Below are positions 45,336 through 57,747 of a DNA stretch of 64,000 nt, piece after piece (positions within the stretch are counted from its first letter, which is position 1; the number at the start of each line of letters is the position of its first letter). The stretch lies in the NCBI GenBank assembly GCA_009760855.2, contig WPIO01000004.1:2733001-2797000 (forward strand). Direction: 5' to 3'. The notes beneath the pieces were generated by a model. That model ran no database searches. It saw only the letters and a list, made by a program, of their open reading frames with translations, and was not told the origin of the DNA. The position numbers were made by a program, and so were the translations under genes. This DNA comes from Cristatella mucedo (lineage: Eukaryota; Bryozoa; Phylactolaemata; Cristatellidae).

Positions 45336-46964
45336 CTGAAACACACCAACAAGCACCTCTACTTTGTTAAGGTTCTACGGAGTACAAGTATGCAATAACT
45401 AGTCTGTGCGGGAAGCTACAATTTACACGGTTAATAGCTGTGAGCTGAAAGTACCAAACAACTGTCGCTCCTAGTCATGAGCACAAGCTGATCTCGACAA
45501 GCTTAGTAAACTAAATATTTCCGAGTACGTATTCCAGCAAGCACACAATAATGTATTAATTTTGTTTTTCCAATTGTACCCTCAATATTATAATATTAAT
45601 TCATTTATTAGCTAAATATTTAATTATCTGGAAGAATCTGGTAACGTCAAATGGGTTGACATAAATAGCCCTCAGAAAAAGCCGGCCAAGGTTATGCCTG
45701 GTTATTTTTAAAAGAAAAGCTCACAATCAGGCCCAAGCAATCTTTTACTTTCACGCTGGTGCGCTCTGACGTGACACGCCTAAATAACCGTTCGACGTCG
45801 AGTCTTAAACGTCGCCGTTTAACATTTCCAGGTGCACACCAAAAAAAATAACAAAAGCTGTTTACTTTAAACTAATGTACGAGCTGCATGTAGCTCAGCT
45901 AGCCCATCAGGGGCCATAGATTAAAAGAACCAAGACACAAATCCTGAATCATAACCCACTTTTCGCTAGATCAGTTCACATATTCTGTGTTTTGCGTTGA
46001 GCTCTTGCTGCGTCTGTCCTAAACGCGGGCGGCGGATTTTAGAAGATTGTGCTATTTCTCGATAAAAAAAAGGTAACTTGAAAGGGGAAACCGTGACGTG
46101 CATATTCTCTTAGCACAACTGGTGAGAGTGATTTTGGTATTTTAGAACCTGAAATTGATTATTTTTATATTAAGTCAAGCTCCTGTGAGCTCCAGCATAA
46201 TGTATGGATCTTCTACATCTGAAGCCTTATTCCGTATGACTATCCTATTCTCAATTCACTTACTTATCTTTTAAAAGACTTGCCACTTCAAAATATTATT
46301 AAAAAGCCGTAACTTTAAACAATGCAAGTGATCAAGCATAAACTAATGCAGTAAATTTGAATTTTGTTACGATCACGAACTTAATGCCTTCTCTTTCGTA
46401 AACTAACCGTGATTCTGCAACGTTTGGTCTTTGGCCTAAACCTAAAACCAATGCACTATCACATCTAAATAAACAGGTATTGGGGTGCTCATAAAATAGT
46501 TTTTAAAGAAGTAATGCAAGAAGTAAAATTGCCGTAAAAAAATGTTTAGCTTCGTCCACATGTTTGCTGCGTATAAGTAAAGGCAGCCAATTATTTGCTG
46601 TGCAAAGAGTTTGTGCAACAACCAAATGAACATCTTCTTCGACGAAAGATATTGATTATGAATTATATATTTATTATGGCGAACTCGTGAAGCACTATAA
46701 CAGGATGTGGAACACGGCTTGAATAAGTTCCTTGGCATTGTTTTACCGCTTTCTGGGCGATCATGAAAGGCCGAATATTACAAGCAGACTGTGAAAGTCG
46801 CCAATGAGTCCAGTCCTGTAATTCTCATCGCGACAAAGTCAAATAGAACTTCAAAGCCTTGTCGGAGGAGCAAAGCATATACTTTCACACTGATGAACAA
46901 ATCGAACGTGATCTTTTAGTGCTCGAAGGGAGCTTAATCTATATCAAGATTATATTGGCGAAAA

Positions 46965-47555
46965 AGGGGAATGCAATTGAATGGTAAGCAATATCATGCT
47001 TGATAAACAAATAAAATGAGTAACATGGTTAGGGGTGACATGCACAGGGTCAGCATGCAAATATGGTTAGTGGCAGCATGCATAGTGTCAGCACACATAA
47101 ACACATGGAGGGCGAATCACAGGGACCCACTAAATGCTGTCCTAAATAGGTGTGTTTTCAAGTTCTTTTTTAATGTGGTCAGGTCAGGGGATGTTCTGAC
47201 GCAGGTCGGCAGGGAGTTCCAGGCCTTGGGAGCATACGAACTAAGTGCGAGGTCTACAAAGGATTGGAGGTTAGTAAGGGGCATTTGTAGACTAGTGGAT
47301 TCCGAAAAGCGGGTGGTACGATGCTTGGCCTGGTGGGGGAGTATATCTGAGAGGTAGGCTGGATCCAAAGAATGAAGGGGCCTAAAAGTGAGCGACAAAA
47401 CCTTGAAGTCAATCCGTTGCTTGACTGGTAGCCAGTGCAGGTCGGCGAGAAGTGGTGTAATGTGGCAGCTGCGACGCTCGTGACAGACAAGCCTAGCAGC
47501 AGAGTTTTGCACCAGCTACAATCGCCTGATCGCACCTGCTGGTAGGCCAGTAAGA
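46965..47555 (-). mobile_element. LINE-A insertion lacking its terminal tail
   Basis: The minus strand reads the RT C-terminus (QNSAARLVCHERRSCHIT, LADLHWLPVKQRIDFKVLS, AWNSLPTCVRTSPDLTTL, THLFRTAFSGSL) followed by the 3' UTR. The terminal hairpin and ATT repeats are missing: the sequence stops at GGGGAATGCAATTGAATGG. The RT part is among the best preserved LINE-A sequences in the window. It sits at the right end of C block 2, where copy 1 of the block has no LINE-A, so it postdates the duplication. Confidence 0.9.
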
Positions 47556-47650
47556 ATTTTATTACATTATGATATTTGGGAGAAAGTATAGAGATTGATG
47601 CTGGTTGAGTGGTTCGTATCTCTATTAGAAGACAGATTTGTAAAGAAAGA

Positions 47651-47821
47651 AATTCTAGCTGATTTAACTGCCTCTTTTTATATAGAGACAGAAGAGCCTT
47701 TACGGCAATCACCACAGCTTGCAGTGGCAACATAGGATTAAACGCCGCAGGATGCGAACCCACGACCTCGCGACCGAGGTCGTGAAAGCAACCGCCTTAC
47801 CTAGTGTACCATCAAGGCTCT
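47651..47821 (-). mobile_element. tRNA-derived SINE, copy 3
   Basis: The minus strand starts GAGCCTTGATGGTACACTAG, has a B box GGGTTCGCATCC (47750-47761, two changes from the canonical form in copies 1 and 2), a CACTGCAAGCTGTGG hairpin, GCCGTAAAGGC and the end CAGCTAGAATTTC. The tRNA-like head is complete. It interrupts the flank that precedes LINE-B in the other two blocks. Confidence 0.88.
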
Positions 47822-48149
47822 ACATGATATTAAAAATGGTACAACGATGTCAGTTGCAGCATAAGCCTATTTATATCTTCTTTTCCATTATTCTAGAAAC
47901 TTTTTGAACAGCAATAAAGCATTGCTTGTAAGATCGAATTCATTGTCTTCTTTAAATAAGACCATCATAACCACATGCTGACAGGTAAGGACGATATAAT
48001 CTTCCACAATTTATCTGGCTCTTTAGCTACTTAGGCAGCTCTGAACAGCTCAAACCATTCTTCTAATTTATCGCATTATTGCATTTCCCTTTTTGAGCAG
48101 ACTCCTTCGATATTTAATCCAAATAGCCGCAAGTACAATGACCTTAAGA

Positions 48150-49487
48150 AAGAATACTTAAGTAGAATGGCACGGCTAGTTTAGCTTGATCTTTCGGCGT
48201 CGTTTGATACAGGTGATCACCAAGTCCTTCTCAAGCGACTCTCGTCTTGCCTGGGCATTACAGTAAGTGCACTGCAACAGTGCAGATCCTCATACAGTGA
48301 TCCAAGGTCATCCGAGGAGCCACTGAATTACGAAGTACCTTGGGGCAAGGTGCTTGATCGACATCTTTTCAAGGCTTCCTCTCTGCCGATGTAATCAGTG
48401 AGCACTATGTAGGCATTCACTTCCATTCAGATAACACTCACTTGTATATTTGCTTCGATCCCTCCTAAAACTCCAGCACATCGACTCCACTCAACCCCTT
48501 GCTGCATGAGTTAAATTTATCTAAATTGAATGACCATAAAACGAGCTTCTTAGTTATGCACAAATAAAGTGAGATTCGGAAATTGGAAAACTTATCACTC
48601 CAAAGCCAATCTTCCAGCATATCTCCTGTTGCTCCATAACGAAATCTAGGTGACCAATTCTAAAGTGACCTTTCACAGATGACCACGTCAACTCCAGGGT
48701 AAAATATTAGTACTTTCAGCTAAGTAAGTTTAGTAACATTTTCGCTTGCTTAGGATGGGATGCTACATTCAAATTGGTGTATGCACTTGTGGCAACCCGT
48801 TTCCACTTCTGTAACTCCCTGCTTGCCGATTTAACAGCATGTGCAATTGCTTACTTAAATTTGGTAGAAAACTCTTGAGCTAGGCTTGTGTATTACAAAC
48901 ACTGCTGCTGCCACAGCTAACCCTCTCTCGATTACCTGCACTGGCTCCAAATCAAGGTGTAAATCGACTTCAAGATTCCGTCACTCACTTTCAGGTACCC
49001 ACATTCTCAGGCTTCAGCCTACCGATTAGAACTACACCCCACGCATCTAGGCATCGTATCGGTTGCTTTTCTCACTCAATACTTTAGCTATATCTCATAC
49101 GAACCTCAAATCATTTGGATTACTATGCTTGTGGTTTATAGGCTCCCAAAGCCTGCAACTTGCTTTCTACTGACGTCGCGACACTCCCTGACATTACGAG
49201 ATTGAAAAAGAACCTTAAAACACCTATTTGTTAGGTCATTCATATTGCTCTTTGGGTTAGTTCGTCGTGTTCCTTTTTGGTGCTAACCGTGTGCAAGCTT
49301 CCGCTAATTAGATCAAGACGTTGATACCCGGTGCATGTCGCATCTAACACTGCTCTGCTCGACGACATTGCGAATGTTACTACTAATTATTCGGTCTTGC
49401 TTTCTGTACACCATTTTAAACCTGCCTAGATAGGGACTAAGTTACTGCAGGAGCTAAACAAATACATTATTATCATTATTATTGATT
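48150..49487 (+). mobile_element. LINE-B copy 2, with complete 3' end
   Basis: The plus strand reads, with frameshifts, SFGVV.YR..SPSPSQATLVLPG-type motif A text (SASFDTGDHQVLLKRLSSCL register), a weak motif B (VPWGKVLDRHLFKAS), HFHSDNTHLYICFDPS at the motif C position (the catalytic YADD is HSDN) and the C-terminal block. It has a 3' UTR of about 250 bp and ends in ATTATTATCATTATTATT at 49468-49487. It lacks intact RT residues and is dead. It serves as the reference for the LINE-B 3' end. Confidence 0.82.
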
Positions 49488-50030
49488 GATGATTTTTCCT
49501 TAATCAAAGGCAAATTAGTTACAGGCTGTTGTACGCTTTTACGCTTTTATATTTCGATCCATTTAAGGTACTAATAGGTTTCTTTGCTTGTAGCAGTACA
49601 GTCAGTATCTGCTTACACCCCCCTAGCAGAAAATTTACGAGCCTAAGCAATTACTTAAGACTTTTGGCGAGCCGCTGCTGGGTCTTTCACTGCAGTGCCA
49701 TCACTTGACGACTACTGAAGTTTACCTAGCGTTACAGCAGCTCTCTAATTGAAATTAGTCTACCTTAAAAGCCTGAAATTGATCTAAATCCGGCCTATTG
49801 ACCGTTAAAGCTGAAGAAATCGCTGTTTTTATATTAGTAGCCTTAGAATGGAAAAACTGAGCAATGTCATGACAAGTTGCGGCATGGTAGAGCTACAGAC
49901 AGAGATTAAATACATTTTAATAAATTCATGTTTAGCAAAGTACAAATACTTTTAATATTTTCGAATTTCAAGCTCAACTACATAAGCAAGTAAAACTTAG
50001 CGAACAATTTGGTGGGGCTGAACGTGTTCG
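49488..50030. repeat. D segment, copy 1 (duplicated DNA beyond the LINE-B tail)
   Basis: This stretch starts directly after the LINE-B tail and matches 63336-63880: ACAGGCTGTTGTA, ATTTAAGGTACTAATAGGTT, CTTGTAGCAGTACAGTCAGT, TTTTGGCGAGCCGCTGCTGG. A retrotransposition event would not copy DNA beyond the tail, so the shared region shows a segmental duplication. No coding frame was recognised. Confidence 0.85.
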
Positions 50031-50079
50031 ATATAACTTATAATGCAGTCAAATTGATCTTGCTTCTCGAAAGAAATAA

Positions 50080-50560
50080 CCATAACCCCGGCTGTAACGA
50101 GGCTGGCAGAATATTTCGCAACGTTGCACATAAAGCAAGAAAAAGATAATTTAGTGTTTCACGGGTTTTTGAAATAATTTAGACATCAATGCTGGTTGAT
50201 CGATTCAAGTCTGTATTAGGAAGCTCTTTAGTGGTTGATAATACAAATGAAGCAAGGACTTTGGTTACATATGCTGATGCTTCGGAAGCCACATCCATTT
50301 AAATATCTTCTATTCCAATATTCGATAATTTTCTTAAACAGAATACAGTATAGATTTCAAGATGTTTTGCATTAACTTCTTTAAATAAGTCCATCATAAC
50401 CGCATGCTTAAATGTAAGGGCGATCTGATCTTTCACAGTTTATCCTGCTCTTTTGCTAATTCTGCAGCTCTGAACAGCTCAAACCGTTTTCCTAGTTTAT
50501 TGCATTATGGCATCTTCCTTATTGAGCAGACTTATTTAGTATTTAATCTAAATAACCTCA
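50080..50560. repeat. Flank preceding LINE-B, copy 3
   Basis: It matches 33560-34150: AACGAGGCTGGCAGAATATT, AAGCAAGAAAAAGATAAT, ATGCTGGTTG and GTGGTTGATAATACAAATGA. It is followed at once by LINE-B copy 3. Confidence 0.75.
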
Positions 50561-52110
50561 AATATTACGACCTTCTTAAGAAAAAAGACTAAAGTAGAAT
50601 GGCTTGCTGGTTTAGCTTGATCTTTCGGCATCGTTTGATACAGGTGATCGTTAAACCCTTCTCAGGTGACTCTCTGTCTTGCATGGGCATCACAGTAAGT
50701 TCACTACAATAGTTCAGATCCTCATGCGGTGGTCCGAGGTATTCCGGGGAGTCACTGAAGTACAGGGTACCTCGGAGCTCGGTGCTTGGTCCACTTCTTT
50801 TCACGGCTTCCTCTCAGCTTACGTAATAACCAAGCACAATCCAGGCTACCACTTAAATGCAGACGACACGCACTTCTACCATTGCTTTGATCCCTACCAA
50901 AACTCCATCCAGCACGTGGAATAGTCTGAACCCCTTCCTATATGAACTGATGACCTCCACACAAGCTGGCAGGAACCTTTCAAAAATTGAATGACCAGAA
51001 AAAGAGCTTCGTAGTTAAAGGCAAACTAAGTGTGCTTCGGAAATTGGCGAATTTAACGATCCAAAGCGGCTCTGCAAGCACTACATCTTTTGAAACAGCA
51101 CGAAATCTTGATGACCAGTTCCAAAGTGACCTTTCACAAGATGAACACAAATGCCCGAGGGAAAAGTCTAGGTACTTTCAGCTGAATAAACCTGGTCATT
51201 TAGGTTGCTTGTGATGGAATACTACACTGAAATTGGTATATGACTAGAGACATCTCGGCTTCAGTAACTCTAACCTTGCTGGTCTACCTGCATGTGCAAT
51301 TAGGCGCTTACATTTGGTAAAAAGCTTTGGAGCTAAGCTTTCCAATTTGTATCTCCGTCTGTAACTCCACAAAGTCATAAAGACCATGTGGGAGTTACGC
51401 AGGAGAGTTTTGTATAGCCCACTCACAGCCTAAGCGGCTTTCGATACGCATTCGGTAGTCAGAAATTGGGAAGCATAGCTGCGTCAGGAGAGCAGTTGAA
51501 GTAGTGAGTAGCATAGAAGTAGCAGCTCAGGACCGCTGAAAAGGATGTGCCATAGTCGGCAGTAGGAGAGTAGTTCTCGCTGCGTAAGCATTGTGGGCGC
51601 GAGTTCCACAGTCTAGGGCCTTCAGAGCTAAAGCTTCTGTCGCCAACTGTCTTTAAGCGGAGGAATGGGACAGCTAATTTATTGTCCGCACAGGACCTGT
51701 GGGCGCGAACAGGCTGACAATGATGCAGCAGTTCAGCTACGTGCGAAGGAGCCAAGCCGTGGCGGGCCTTGTGGGTCAGCGGAAGAGCTTTGCTCTGTAT
51801 CCTTTGCTCAACCGGCAACCATCCAAGCCCTTTCAGCAAAGGAGACACGTGCTCAAACCGCTGGGACTTGAAGACTAGCCAATTCCAAGCACTGCAGATA
51901 CCACAGCAAAGTGCTTCTTGGTTACCTGCACTGGCTAAAAATCAAGCCTTACAAAGACTTCAAGACTCGGTCACTCACTTTCAGGTACCCTTATTCTTTG
52001 TCTTCAGCCTACCGGTAATAACTACACTCCAACGCTTCTAGGCATCGTATCACTTGCTTTTCTGTCTCAATATTTTAGCTATACCTCTTAGAACCTCAAA
52101 TACCTTGATC
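50560..52110 (+). mobile_element. LINE-B copy 3, interrupted by LINE-C
   Basis: Plus-strand LINE-B text runs through RT (50600-51340). Readable pieces include VPRSSVLGPLLFTAS (about 50770) and FHLNADDTHFYHCFDPYQ-like motif C text near 50850, where a DD pair survives. It is broken by a minus-strand LINE-C insertion at 51348-51878, resumes with LLVTCTG and LHWLKIKPYKDFKTRS text, and then merges with a B unit near 52050-52110 instead of reaching its own 3' UTR. Confidence 0.82.
51348..51878 (-). mobile_element. LINE-C insertion nested in LINE-B
   Basis: The minus strand encodes the C-terminus of an L2/CR1-type RT: HVSPLLKGLGWLPVEQRIQS, then ARHGLAPSHVAELLH, NKLAVPFLRLKTVGDRSF and SSEGPRLWNSRPQ. 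Its 3' part is SPTADYGTSFSAVLSCYF. The element is flanked by CCAATT on both sides (51342-51347 and 51879-51884). Removing it restores continuous LINE-B text, so CCAATT is the target site duplication. It lacks an ATT tail. Confidence 0.9.
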
Positions 52111-52206
52111 ACAGACTGAATACAGGCTGCCTTTTACGGTTAGGTTACTGCCAGTGGTGGCATAGCAATTTTACCGACTAGCTTGAGATCGCCTGCGGTA
52201 ATAGTC

Positions 52207-55200
52207 ACGACAATGATAGTCGAAAATCGTCAGCTATCGGTGCTCGGCACTAGCCATACACGAGGTTACCGCGTGTAGCACACGATACGGTACTATCAGA
52301 GCTATTGAGATTTTTGAAAATGAATACTGACGAGTAATAGAAACCGGTGTCCTAGGTTGTTGATTTTCTGCTAACACAGAAGAAGAGAATAAACCTTTGA
52401 CACATTCCGTCAATAAGCCTATAGACCTCGTTCGCACCTAGAAGCACCTTTTAATATGTTCCTGTGTATGGGCAGTTTATTTAGAAAAGAACGTATTGAT
52501 GTATAGAAAAATGTATAGAAAAGAAGTATTTTTGACATCGTCTGCTAAAATTTGAGACCTATTCCAAGCCTACTTTTACAAGCCTGTCATTGTATATGAC
52601 CAGCCACGGGCTTCTTATTTCAAAGTCTATACCTCCAAGAGAACTTTCAAACGTCAGCCGAACTATTTCCGAAACCCTAGTGTTATTTGCCGCACATGAT
52701 ACAGTAACTTTTAAAATACCTCTGCATATATTTATAAAATGTAGGCACGTTCACATATTTGCTTCATAGAAGTAAACAGGGAAGATAATTTGATTTTCGA
52801 AGAATTCTGACAACAAGCAGATGGAAACTCAAACAACTTGTAATCCTACATGTGATTATTCCCCGACATCCGACAGGCATGAGCCTGCGTTCTGTCATGT
52901 ACGTTCCTTCATCGATACCAGAAATTAACCCCAAGAATCCCAGGTACTATCCTGTGCCTACCGAATATAACTACACCCGGACGAGTGTATGTATCATATC
53001 ACTTGCTTTTCTGGCACAACACTTTAGCTTTACCTCATGATAACCTCAAATCCCTTGGACACAGAGTGAATACATGCTGCGTTACATGGTCAGCTTATTG
53101 CAATTGGAGAGCCAGCAATTTTACTGACTGGCGTCAGCAAAACTGCTGTAATAGTTGTCTAGATTTTAGAGTGCTCGTCTTACGCTACTCAAACCATAGT
53201 AATATGCTGTCATCGATGTGCTTATCATTCGCTTGAGTCTTAGCCCAGTCCTAATGCACGTGTTCATCACTGGCCTAAACGCTGTATCAAGGCCTGCAGT
53301 GGACCATTTAGTATTAGCATGCTCAATTGAAGCAATGAAGGCTACTTGGTTGCTTATCTTCGATTGTACTGAATAAACTATTTTTGTTATTTATATCTTT
53401 ACGTCTGCACCACAGAACCTAAAACTTTTTACAAGCTATAACCTCCTATCCTCCTTAAAAGGGCGGCTGAAAGTTAGTCAGGATGAACGCTCGACATGCT
53501 CATGCCAGGTCTTTGTAAGCAGTGACCTTGTACAATTTCGGGTCTGGATTAACCATTACTTTGTCACGAGCGCCTAGCCGGCCTGACTTGCCGAAAAAGC
53601 CTATCTAATGGAGTCTTACAAGTTGGGGCTTAAAACATGTTTAGGCCATCAAAGAAAGCAAGCGACATGGCTGTTTGCTAATCAAACGCTTTTGTATTTG
53701 TTGCAAACTAAGCGAGCATAAACGGAGCCGAAATTCAAAAGAAGCGAGTTAAACACCTGAAACGAGTATTAATTTCCTCTAGACCGAAGCACACTTTCTG
53801 TGCGTCGCAGTGAACTCGTACTGGGTAAACCGAAAACGCCACAGGGATACTAAGGAACATCGAGGTGTTAGTTTCAGGTTAAATTCCTAGGTTGGAGAGG
53901 TTAAGATTTATCTACTAGGTGAACCTAGCAGGTGGAAATGATTTCGATTATTAAGATCGTGGAGTAGAGTACTTCAACTATGTCGTTAAATGTTGCATCG
54001 TAAGCCCTCACGTATGAGCTTGTTTTCTTTTACACCTGAAAAAGTACCAAGCCCTACTAACGGGTTCTAGTTATGAATTACTAATCAGTTGCAGTAGTTG
54101 TATATCTTTTAATTAATGTACGAAGATGTCAAATACGAATGTAAATATTAAAGCCTAAACTATGGTAATAAATTAGTTGGTGAGAAAGTCTTACCGTCTG
54201 TTCTGGCTGCTGCCGCTGGTGCAGTCGGTCGAGTAACGCTGCTTGCGGCTACAATGCAAGTTAAATCGTATCCAAATAGACGATTTATGAGGTGGAAACC
54301 ATGGCTTTTATGGAAGGGGTCCAAGGGTCGTGGTTTTGAGAAAATTTATGCAATTGCTTACTGCTAAATATCCAGAAAATGCGGAAACATTTGCACGCAA
54401 ATCAAATATTGCTTTCGCATTCTTTATAACAGACACGTGGGCTAAAATCATTACCAATGTTCTCATCGGCTCAACTCAAAACAAAAAGAGGATTGTGCTA
54501 ACCTCGAACACGAGTGCAGTGAGCGAAACGCAGGTAACTGAGAACAGCGTTCGTAGATCCTGTGCGCAAAATCCCACACATCTAACCTCCGTTTCGTTGA
54601 ATTGCACACGTGCTGTTTTTAGGTGCACACCTGGAAATTTATAGCAGCTTTAATTTGGGTGCAATTTTATCGGTTCTTAAATCCAAAAGTCTGCCTATGT
54701 ATCTTAGCCGCAAGAAGTTTTTTAATTTCAGTTCACGTTGCCCTGTACATATCATTTCCGTAGTTAAACTCAAACAGAAACGGAACACGTCTTCAGAAGA
54801 TTAGAATGATCGAAGAGACTGTGTAGTTCTCTGACGTTCGATGATCGAAACTAAGATTGCTTGTATGTTATGGATCTAACTAATGTCCTCAAAGGCATCA
54901 TGACTACGTTAGTTAAGTATTACTATCCGTTCCTGAGTGTTTTTGCATTCCTTTTGTTTCTTATTGCATGAAGGTTGACACCGATATTGCTACGAAGCAC
55001 AAACTTCGCATTCTAAACGCTCGATTATTTATATATACTGCTACTGTTAGATATTTATATTTGTTCAGTTGTGCAAGCCAGCTAGCAAATCTGATTATTA
55101 TTAGCCACCGGTCATTACAAGCTTTCATTAGCAGATATTTGACATCTAAAATGCCCTATATTTTTAGAAATGACCTATTTTATTAAAACGTGTTTACTGC

Positions 55201-55856
55201 TATATTTTTAATATACCCCGCATGCTGCTATCGATTAAATATAAGTAATACTTCTCATAGCAGTATTGGAAATTTAACATTATTAATAGGCACTGTCGTT
55301 GCATCGCTCTTTGCCCAAATGCAGAGATCGACGTTTCATTTTGGTTTTCTTTGCACGTACCTGAACTAAGGAATGGCGTTCTCGCATCTCCCAATGTTTT
55401 TAAAACTCACTAAGACTTGTGAAGAAGTCCTAAAAGAGCAAGCAAGTTTTATTAAAGAGGAGCTAAAGCACAAAATATGTAGATTTTTGTTTTTCCAAAT
55501 AAGAATTCCCAATATAAGTAGTTTATTGGATTGTTTTGAAGTCAGACTACCGAAAAACCTACATAAGCTGTTGCTAAGTAGCCCAAAAAGACGGATTAGT
55601 AAGCCAAGACTACAACAAAGATAAGGATGTGTTGGGGACATGCCGTAAGTCAGCCGAGGTTGTCGTGTGCTTTGCAAAGGTGGCTTGTAGCTTCGTATGT
55701 AACAATCACGTTTTTATGAAGAAACTTGACTGCTTAATTCATACTAAGTAATAAATATAAGTTGCCTTGCTTATAACCTACGAACATTCTCGTGAAGGTC
55801 AACTTTTGAAACAGCCGTATAATAACAGCTGTTTTAGAAAGTTCCGTTCTACGTCA
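52207..55856. repeat. B unit 3
   Basis: This is a complete unit of about 3.65 kb. A stray 90-bp piece of the mid-unit (GTTAGGTTACTGCC, 52138) precedes it and joins the unit start at about 52205 by an internal deletion. Landmarks: CGTTCGCACCTAGAAGC (52430), ATGATTATTCCCCGACATCC (52853), TTTCTGTGCGTCGCAGTGAA (53798), GATTTCGATTATTAAGATCG (53940), mini-exon (54195), GCTAAATATCCAGAAAATGC (54363) and AAAGATAAGGATGTGTT (55617). A plus-strand frame of 104 codons at 54330-54644 (TAKYPENAETFARKSNIAFA core) is open here but stops or shifts in units 1, 2 and 4. Confidence 0.9.
54195..54248 (-). other. Candidate mini-exon, B unit 3 (54 nt)
   Basis: It has a TTGCATTGTAG acceptor and a GTAAGACT donor. The phase reads ASSVTRPTAPAAAARTD, clearly diverged from units 1 and 2 (shared A-S start, P, APA, A) but with the same length and phase. 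The candidate next exon (acceptor TACTTTTTCAG, about 54040) stays open for VKENKLIREGLRCNI before a stop in the compatible phase. Of the five units this has the longest continuation. Confidence 0.5.
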
Positions 55857-57747
55857 CGATAATGATGTTTGAAAATTGTCCATTGTCGGTCCTTGGCACT
55901 GGCCATACTTGAAGATAGTGCGTGTCTCACACGATACGGCTCTATCTGAGTTATTGAGAGTTTTTTAAGTGAATACTGACGAGTAACAGACCCGGTGTCC
56001 TGGGTTGTTGATTTTCTGCTAACACAGAGGAAGGGACTATACCGTAGACATATTTGGTCGATAAGCGTTCAGACCTCGTTCGCACCTGGAAGCGCCCTCT
56101 AATATCTGCTTGCGTGTTGGGCAGTATATCTAGAAAAGAACAGTTAGTATTTTTCACATCATCTAAAATGTGAGACCTATTCAAAGCCTACATTGGCAAG
56201 CCTATCGTTGTATATGACCAGCCACGGGCTTCTTATTTCAAAATCTATACCTCCAAGAGAACTTGCAAACGTCAGCCGAACAATTTCAAAAACCCCAGTG
56301 CTATTTCCGGCACACGATACGGTATCTTTTAAAATACCTCTGTGACAATTTTATAAATTGTAGGCACGTTCACATGTTTGCTTCGTAGAGGTAGACAGAG
56401 AAGATAATTGTCTACCCTAAGAATTCCGAATACAAGTAGATGAACACTCAACCGACTGGTAATTCTTTCTGCAAGTGATTATTCCTCAACATCCGACAGG
56501 CATGAGCCTGCTTTCTGTCATGTACGTTTCTTCGCCGATACCCCAAGTTATCCCCGCAGATCCCGGGTACTACCCTGTGCCTACCGATTTAAACTGCACC
56601 CCGACGCGTCTAGGAAAAATATCCCTCGCTTATCTCACTCAAAACTTGGCCTCTACCTTAGGCGAACCTCAAATCCCTTGAAAACATAGGGATTGCGGGC
56701 TGCCTCTTATGGTCAGGTTATTGCCGTCGATGAGCCAGCAATTTTACCTGCTGGCGCTAGCAGACCTGCTGTAATAGTTGCGTAAAATTTAGAGCCAAAA
56801 CCTGGGGATATTGCACTTGCTTCTCATTTCCCTAGAATCTGTATCGAATTCTGCAGTGGATCGTTTAGTATTAGTAAACGTCTGCACAATCGTAGCAATG
56901 AAGGCTACTCTGCAGCTTATATTCCATTGCAATGAATTTCATTTTATTTTTATTTATGTTATTTATGTCTGCACCTCAAAACCGAAAACTTGCACAGGTT
57001 GCTACCTCCAATTCTCTTAAATAGGCTGACAGAAATTAAGTCAGGGTAAACACTCGACATGCCTATTGCAGGTCTTTATAAGCAGTGCGCTTGTACAATT
57101 ACGGGTCTGGATAAACCATGACTCTGTCACGAGCGTCTAACCGGCTTGTCTTGCCCTTTAAAAGTTTTCTGAATAGAATCTTACAATGTGTGGCATAAAA
57201 TATTATTGTAGGCCACCAAAGAGAGCTAGTGACATGGTTGTTTACTAATTAAAAACTATTTCAGTTGTAGCAAACTGTGCGAGCCTAACAGGAACCAAAA
57301 GTAACAGAAAGCGAGTTAAACTCCTGAAACAAGTATTACTTGCTGCTAGATCAGAGCCCACTTTCTGTGCCTCGCAGTGAGCCTTTACTGGGTAAACCAA
57401 AAACGCTACGGGGAGATTAAGGAATATCGTGGTGTTAGTTGTAGCTGAAATTCCTACCTATGAAAAGGTGAGCTTTGTCTACTAGGTGAACCTAGCAGGT
57501 GGCGATGATTTCGGTTATTTAGATCGTGAAGTTGACTACTTCTACTATGTCGGTAAATGCAGGATCTGTAAGTCTTCACGTAAGAGCTCATTCTATTTTA
57601 CATCTGAAAAGTATCAAGTCCTACTAAGAGGTTCCAGTTACGAATTATTTAGTAGTTCATTAATTATATATATTTTGATTAATGCAAGAAAAGATCAAAT
57701 ACGAATTAAATAGTATAGCCTAAACAAAGTTGGCAATACATTCTTAC

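Larger units (their letters stand above)
44455..46955. repeat. C block, copy 2 (segmental duplication)
   Basis: The segment is colinear with 29790-33540 but shorter. It lacks about 0.26 kb present at 29880-30140 and the composite LINE-C/SINE insertion at 32601-33365, so the junction near 46790 preserves the empty site. The last shared text is GCTCGAAGGGAGCTTAATCT (46921), matching GCTTGAAGAGAGCTTAATCT (33502). A LINE-A copy follows at 46965. Confidence 0.85.

Noticed and set aside
54330-54644. 104-codon plus-strand frame in B unit 3 (TAKYPENAETFA core)
   Set aside because: The frame has early stops or shifts in units 1, 2, 4 and 5, and the opposite strand is equally open; not called as a gene.
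55366-55677. 103-codon minus-strand frame overlapping an 83-codon plus-strand frame in unit 3
   Set aside because: Neither frame is kept through units 1 and 4, which share stop codons in the plus frame; only the short KEEL segment recurs in unit 2.
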